From Lolium rigidum (taxonomy: Eukaryota > Streptophyta > Magnoliopsida > Poales > Poaceae), in contig NC_061508.1 of the NCBI RefSeq assembly GCF_022539505.1, positions 349,445,484 through 349,509,483 on the forward strand: 64,000 bases of DNA, given 5' to 3'. Below the pieces are notes generated by a model. That model had not been told where the DNA came from. It saw only the letters and a list, made by a program, of their open reading frames with translations, and did not search any database. Both the position numbers and the translations under genes were made by a program. This document shows, one piece after another, positions 58,701 to 64,000 of this stretch. Positions within the stretch are counted from its first letter, which is position 1. Each line of letters starts with the position of its first letter.

Positions 58701-61700
58701 TTAGCTGTGACACGTTATTTCAGTTTACATTTGAAAGCTCGCAATCTAATATACTTTATGCCAGATGTGGATATTTGATAATAATGAAGGAGATGCCCGT
58801 CTGTTACGATTTCGAAGTGGACATAGTGCTCCACCTCGGTGCATAAGGTAACAGATGCCCTCCAAGTGTGTTGTGAGTTATTTTCATTTTGGTTGTGTTT
58901 TAATGAGTAAGCCTATTTTGTTGTTAGATTCTATGGCAATGGAAAATCCATCTTATCTGCTGGTCAAGATCGTGCCTTTCGTCTTTTCTCTGTTGTTCAG
59001 GTAACTCATAATCTTGGTAACATTAATTTCTAAAGACATGCACTGGCTCGTCTGTTATGGTTTCAGGCATATTTGTCCTGATAAATTGCTATTTGAGTAA
59101 TGTGCTTACTGCATGCTGCATGGTTGTATTTTGTCAGGTTTTTTCTCCTTTTTCAGCAGAATGACTTAATGTGTTCACTGTTTAGTCGTACTGATCTTTT
59201 TTTGGACAGGATCAACAAAGCAGAGAGCTTTCTCAACGGCATGTGTCAAAAAGAGCAAAAAAGCTCAAAGTAAAGGTAAATTTTTGATTACTGTTCCTTT
59301 ATCCCCCCTGTTTCATCATTTCCTTATTAGTGTGTTACATTTCTTTTCTTTTCTGCAGGAGGCAGAGATCAAGCTAAAACCAGTTATTGCATTTGATTGT
59401 GGTAATTCTCAGGTCTTTGCAATATTTTTTCTGCTTTTCTCGTTAAATATCTTCTAGAAGTAGTAGCAAAGAATGATACTTGGCATCAAAGGGCACAATA
59501 ACTATTTCCATGTTAAACACATAATAAACCATTGACCAGTATCTTAGAGATCTTTAGTAGTGTCAAAAAGAAACTACAAATATGTTAATCTTGTTCAGAA
59601 AAAAATTCTTACTTACCACTGTAATCAACTGTTGTTCAGCTGAGATACGAGCTCGTGATTGGTGTAATGTTGTTACATGCCACGTGGATACTCCAAAGGC
59701 ATATGTATGGCGTCTTCAGAACTTTGTTATAGGCGAACATATTCTGACACCATCATCAGGCTCGCAGTCGCCGATTAAGGTAATGCTTGTTTTTGTAATC
59801 ATAATGTATTCAATTCTCATTGTGGACTGGATCAGAACAAGCTTTCTTGGGACTACCAAGACTCAGACGTTAAATGCTAGAAGTTTTTCTCTACCTCTTC
59901 ATTAATAAATTTATTTTCTTTTTGGCAGGCTTGTGCGATAAGTGCATGTGGTAATTTTACTGTTTTGGGCACCGAAGGTGGTTGGATTGAAAAATTTAAC
60001 CTTCAATCTGGGATAAGTCGTGCTAGTTACATTGATGGCTCGCTGGCATTGCAATCTGCACATGAGGGTGAAGTTGTTGGATTAGCTTGTGATGCTACAA
60101 ATGGCTCTCTGATTAGTGCTGGATACCGTGGTGATATTAAGGTTTGATGATGCTGTTGCATGTTAGTTCAGTTACATTTTATTTTAGTGCATTTACTTCA
60201 GGGAATGGTAATGTACATTTCATTTCATCATCCATGCTCTTATATCAACTGGTTAAAGTATTGTGCCTCTTCTAATCCCACAACCAAGAATACATGTGTA
60301 TTGCACCTCCAGCTCTCACTATTGAACTTTTCTTTGCCAACTATGGTTTAACTTTTCACCATGATACCATTACTCAGGTATTTACTTGTCTCCTGCAGGT
60401 GTGGGATTTTAAAAGTTGCAAGCTAAAATCCAAGTTCAATGTTGGTAAATCTGTAACTAAGATTGCATATCACCGGGCAAATGGTACTATTCAACATGTT
60501 TTGTTGTTCCCTTGTAGTATGCCATTGGTGATTAATAACCTTTTTGCTTTTTTTAATGTCAGGTCTTCTTGCTACTGTAGCGGATGATATGGTACTTGTA
60601 TTGTTCGATACAGTGTCGTTGAAAATGGTTCGCAGATTTGAAGGACATACAGACCGTATCACTGATCTGTGTTTCAGTGAGGATGGAAAATGGCTGATCT
60701 CGTCAAGTATGGATGGGACACTCAGAATATGGGATATCAGTTTAGCAAGACAGATAGATGCGATGCATGTTGATGTATCTATAACATCTGTCTCGATGTC
60801 TCCTAATATGGATGTGCTGGCAACTACCCATGTTGATCAAAATGGCGTGTATCTTTGGTAGGCTTTCCTTGTTCCTTTCTTGTGCTCACCCTGTACATTT
60901 GCATACCTTTGGTAGCTACATATTTCAGGAAATTATGATAAGATGAGCTTCCAAGCTGCTGCAGTTTGTGCAAAAATCATGGCGCATCTCATTTAGGCAA
61001 TTATGGTGCAAAAATAACTAAAATTCCGCACCAGACTCATATAAGTCAAGATAATCCCTGGACTAACAGTTTCTTTGTTTTTGAAATCTTTATTTCTGTT
61101 CTATTGATAACTATGTGCTAAAGCTTAAGAGTATGGTAACCACACCTCATAAGGTCAACTTAATGATGCACATTTAAGGCTTTGCTTTCGGTCAACTTGA
61201 ATGCCCTGTGACCCTGTCCCTAACAAACAAAGAGTTGAATGCAAGCAGAGGCAACTTTCAATACTTAAATTAATATTGTGTTTAGGCTCACTTCTGTGAT
61301 TTTTCTACTTCATATTCTTCTACCATTATGGATAACAAGCATACTAGTATATTGGTTTTCTGTAGTTTATTCTTTAGTTTGCATATAAAACTCATACTTT
61401 TCTTAATAAATTTGACAGGATCAATCAAGCTTTGTTCTCACCCTCAACAAATGTTGATAGCTATGCAAGTGGTAAACATGTCCGGAATGTGCTTTTGCCA
61501 ACTGTTTCATCTGCTGAAAGATCTGAGGAAGAAGAATCCATTCAAAATTCTCAAGATGCGAATCAATCTAACATTAAACCTTTTGTCATAACGAATCATC
61601 AAATACCAAATATGATCACACTGTCATTGCTCCCAAGGAGTCAATGGCAAAGTTTGACAAATCTTGACATTATAAAGGTAATTGTACTTTTGTCTCCGTC

Positions 61701-62916
61701 TATTTATTTTGTAAATCTACTGCAAATTAGCGATTGTGTGACCTGTATGAACTATGCTAATTCTCTGAGTTGGAATTAGGCAGTGTATATATCATAGAAT
61801 TAGAATGTGTCATGAACTATTTTAGTAACTTTGACTTACAATAATTTGATGAACATTTAGTGCATCCACACAAAAACGATAGTAAGTTTCTATCAAAATA
61901 TGTTTGTTAGTACTGTAACTATTATTAAGTTTGACAAATATACTACAATAGGAAGTGATGGTCAAAGTTATCTTTTGTTGACTGTAAATGTACATTATGA
62001 CATTTATTTGTGACCGAGGGTGTACTCTTTTAAGTAATATTTTTGTTTAGTGCACATGCCCAACTAGATTTGCTCATCGTCACATTTCTGTGTCTTTAGG
62101 TTCGAAACAAGCCGGTTGAGCCACCTAAGAAGCCCGAGAAGGCGCCTTTTTTCTTGCCCTCAGTTCCATCCCTTTCTGGGGATATATTGTTTGACCCCCC
62201 TGCCAGTAAAGAAACAGATGACAGCACTACCGATGGCACTAGTCATAAAACGATGGCTGATCTCTCCTCACACTTCTGTCAACTTTTGCAATCATGTGGG
62301 GAACTTCAAAACTGTAAGTATTTAGGCAAAACAAAATACCTGAATGAAATTCTGATATTATGGTTCATTGTATATTGACGAAACTGTAAGAAGCTGCAAT
62401 ATTCTTCATGGTAATCTCTGACTTGGAATCTGTTTCGCAGATTCAGCGTTTACTGACTACCTAAAAGGCCTATCCCCGTCATCTCTAGACATGGAACTAC
62501 GAATGCTACAGATAATAGATGACGATGACGATGACGACGACGACGACGAGATGGAAGATGAGGAGGAACCAAGGCCTGAGCTTGAATCCATTTCACTGCT
62601 GTTGGACTACTTCATTCATGAGCTTTCCTGCAGGAACAACTTCGAGTTTGTTCAAGCTGTTCTGAAATTGTTTCTGAAGGTTCGTGACATGTGTATGCTA
62701 TCTGATCTTTAACGGTTTAACCCATCAATTCTGTGCTTAAAATATATTCATCTTCCTTGGATGCAGATACATGGCGAGACAATACGGCGCCACTCAATGC
62801 TTCAGGACAAAGTGAAGAAAATTCTAGATGTCCAGAGCTTAGTTTGGCAGAAGATTGACAAGATGTTTCAGAGCACACGGTGCATGGTCACATTCCTCAG
62901 CAACTCACAGTTTTAG
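55743..62916 (+). CDS. UTP21: UTP21 / WDR36, WD40 subunit of the small-subunit processome
   Basis: A U3 snoRNP component of the nucleolar UTP-B complex needed for 18S pre-rRNA processing. Exons: 55743-55871, 56289-56316, 56404-56504, 57079-57282, 57370-57613, 58155-58330, 58765-58847, 58928-59000, 59210-59275, 59359-59401, 59640-59779, 59929-60141, 60399-60483, 60563-60857, 61419-61677, 62100-62313, 62441-62679, 62767-62916. They join to 913 aa, like yeast (939) and human orthologues. The start is MGIFEPFRAIGYITTGGVPF. Two WD40 propellers fill residues about 15-640 (e.g. GDIFIWAFRG, GVISIWNLEKRR, DGTLRIWDISLARQ). The C-terminal Utp21 domain (ELESISLLLDYFIHEL to the end) follows a 10-Asp run at 811-820. 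All introns fit GT-AG and no lesion is seen. Confidence 0.96.
62518..62547 (+). repeat. GAT/GAC microsatellite coding for ten Asp in UTP21
   Basis: Ten consecutive Asp codons, alternating GAT/GAC then pure GAC, followed by Glu-rich codons. The run links the WD40 region to the Utp21 domain and is likely to vary in length between accessions. Confidence 0.85.
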
Positions 62917-64000
62917 TTGCAGGTACTTTCTTCAATTCTCTAACACACTGATGTTACCTAGTTCAGTTTTTCGGTTACGTGTTGCTGTAGGGAAGGATTT
63001 CTTCCGAAGCTTCGTCTTGCCTCTTGAATGACTAAAAATCTCTTGTTTCTTTATTGTCCACAGGCCCAAGTTTCTTAAACCAATGCACACTTCAGAGTCT
63101 ATGTGGCTGTTGTACCATTCTACACTGTACCTTACCATCTTGTTGCCATGGTAAAAGCTGCAAGGCATATAGGTCGTGGTGTTAACAGCGATAACCACAG
63201 ATAGAGCTCTTTATGATGATGTAACAGTTTTGTAGTATTGTTCTCAGTATTCTTCTGTAACATACTGATGTATGGACACCTCCGCGAGAAATATTCGGGA
63301 ATGTTACAGTTGCTATCTGGGCGAGATTTATTCAGCATTTTATCTTGAGTTATTGTCCTCGTGTTTATCTTGGTGTATGAGTTCTAAAATCTCACACACC
63401 TGGGTGAGATTATCAGTCTTGACAAACAAACGGATTTCAAGCCAGGGCTGACATTTTGGATCAGGCAGGTGTTGGGAGAGGCTTAAAATAGTTATTTTTT
63501 TCCTACCCCAGTTTATTTCTCTACTACCAAAATGAACTACGGAGTACTAGAAAAAGAGCAATAGTGGCTAGTGTCAAAGATAAATTTTCTGAATTCAACG
63601 TTCGTCAAATCATGCATATAGATGGATTATCGGGTGCACCCTGACTGGTGCCCTGTCTAGAAACCCATCCATGATCATCTCATTATCCAATACAAGCAAT
63701 TCCTCTACACTGCTCTGGACAAATACATTTGGATTCCGAACTGAAAGGCCTGGAACGAGCTGCTTACAGATTCTCTTTTTGGAGCAACCTGCTGCTGCTA
63801 ACATCGTCAAACAAACCCACATTATTGAAAGCAATGAGCAGGACCTCATATGCTAGGATTTTAACTCATAAATTGCTTACATGCTACAGTTGCATGAGCA
63901 GGGAGAGACTCTCCCAAGACACAGAATCTCCACTCAAACAGGTTTCTGGCGAAATAAGGATATGGTGCCTGTAGACCGTAGTGCAAATTTTTTGCTTGGA
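62917..64000. other. 3' flank of UTP21; possible minus-strand exon near the end
   Basis: 62917-63340 is likely 3' UTR, with a possible intron after the stop (GTACTTTC at 62922 to CAG near 63063). The stretch 63610-63849 on the minus strand is open for 79 codons and ends VRVHPIIHLYA. A second frame nearby reads EVLLIAFNNVGLFDDV. Both look somewhat protein-like and could be the last exon or a remnant of an unrecognised gene running in from the right. There is not enough sequence to decide. Confidence 0.3.

Noticed and set aside
38655..62916. The three host genes as a functional cluster
   Set aside because: A vacuolar proton pump, a palmitoyltransferase and an rRNA-processing factor share no pathway. 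Same-strand order here is simple gene synteny.
1..64000. CRISPR arrays, bacterial operons, rRNA or tRNA genes
   Set aside because: No regularly spaced repeats with unique spacers and no rRNA or tRNA cloverleaf sequences were recognised. Introns, MITEs and LTR elements show plant nuclear DNA.

Overview
The window is plant nuclear DNA, almost certainly from a grass of the subfamily Pooideae. The evidence is the GC-rich exons, short GT-AG introns, dense nested LTR retrotransposons, Stowaway and Tourist MITEs, and a solo LTR whose ends match the Gypsy LTRs common in wheat, barley and rye. Species cannot be read from the sequence. There is one 100-N assembly gap (2755-2854).

Layout. 1-7259 is gene-free repeat debris: a duplicated GC/AT block, a Stowaway remnant, a 1,400 bp solo LTR with 5 bp target duplications, and an old minus-strand LTR fragment. 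7260-34492 is one minus-strand Gypsy element of the Tat type (LTRs of 701 bp, target duplication GCAAA). It carries gag-protease-pol on the minus strand. On the opposite strand it carries a multi-exon 'additional ORF' (aORF) with a Transposase_28-like domain. A second Tat-type element in plus orientation (11074-24042, LTRs of 386/388 bp, target duplication CCAAG) has inserted into an exon of that aORF. The inner element has its own gag-pol and its own antisense aORF of the same family. 34504-38275 is a degenerate hAT transposon with two inverted Tourist-like MITEs in its leader.

The gene-bearing third runs from 38.7 to 62.9 kb, with three complete genes on the plus strand. They are a type I vacuolar H+-pyrophosphatase (8 exons, 763 aa), an ankyrin-repeat DHHC palmitoyltransferase of the TIP1/PAT24 type (13 exons, 630 aa) and the small-subunit processome WD40 protein UTP21/WDR36 (18 exons, 913 aa). 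They belong to unrelated pathways (tonoplast energisation, protein S-acylation, 18S rRNA maturation), so this is ordinary synteny and not a functional cluster. MITEs and a LINE/SINE-like repeat sit between them.

The most interesting signals are two. First, the same antisense spliced gene is carried by two nested Tat elements, one interrupting the other. Second, a recurrent sequence signature inside both elements places most apparent frameshifts and LTR-LTR differences on CAG or CTG trinucleotides (CAG seen as CGAG, CGG or CG; CTG as CCG, ACG or CG), while the three host genes look clean. A sequencing or consensus artefact at CHG-methylated sites is the most likely cause, and it would affect pseudogene calls and LTR dating here.
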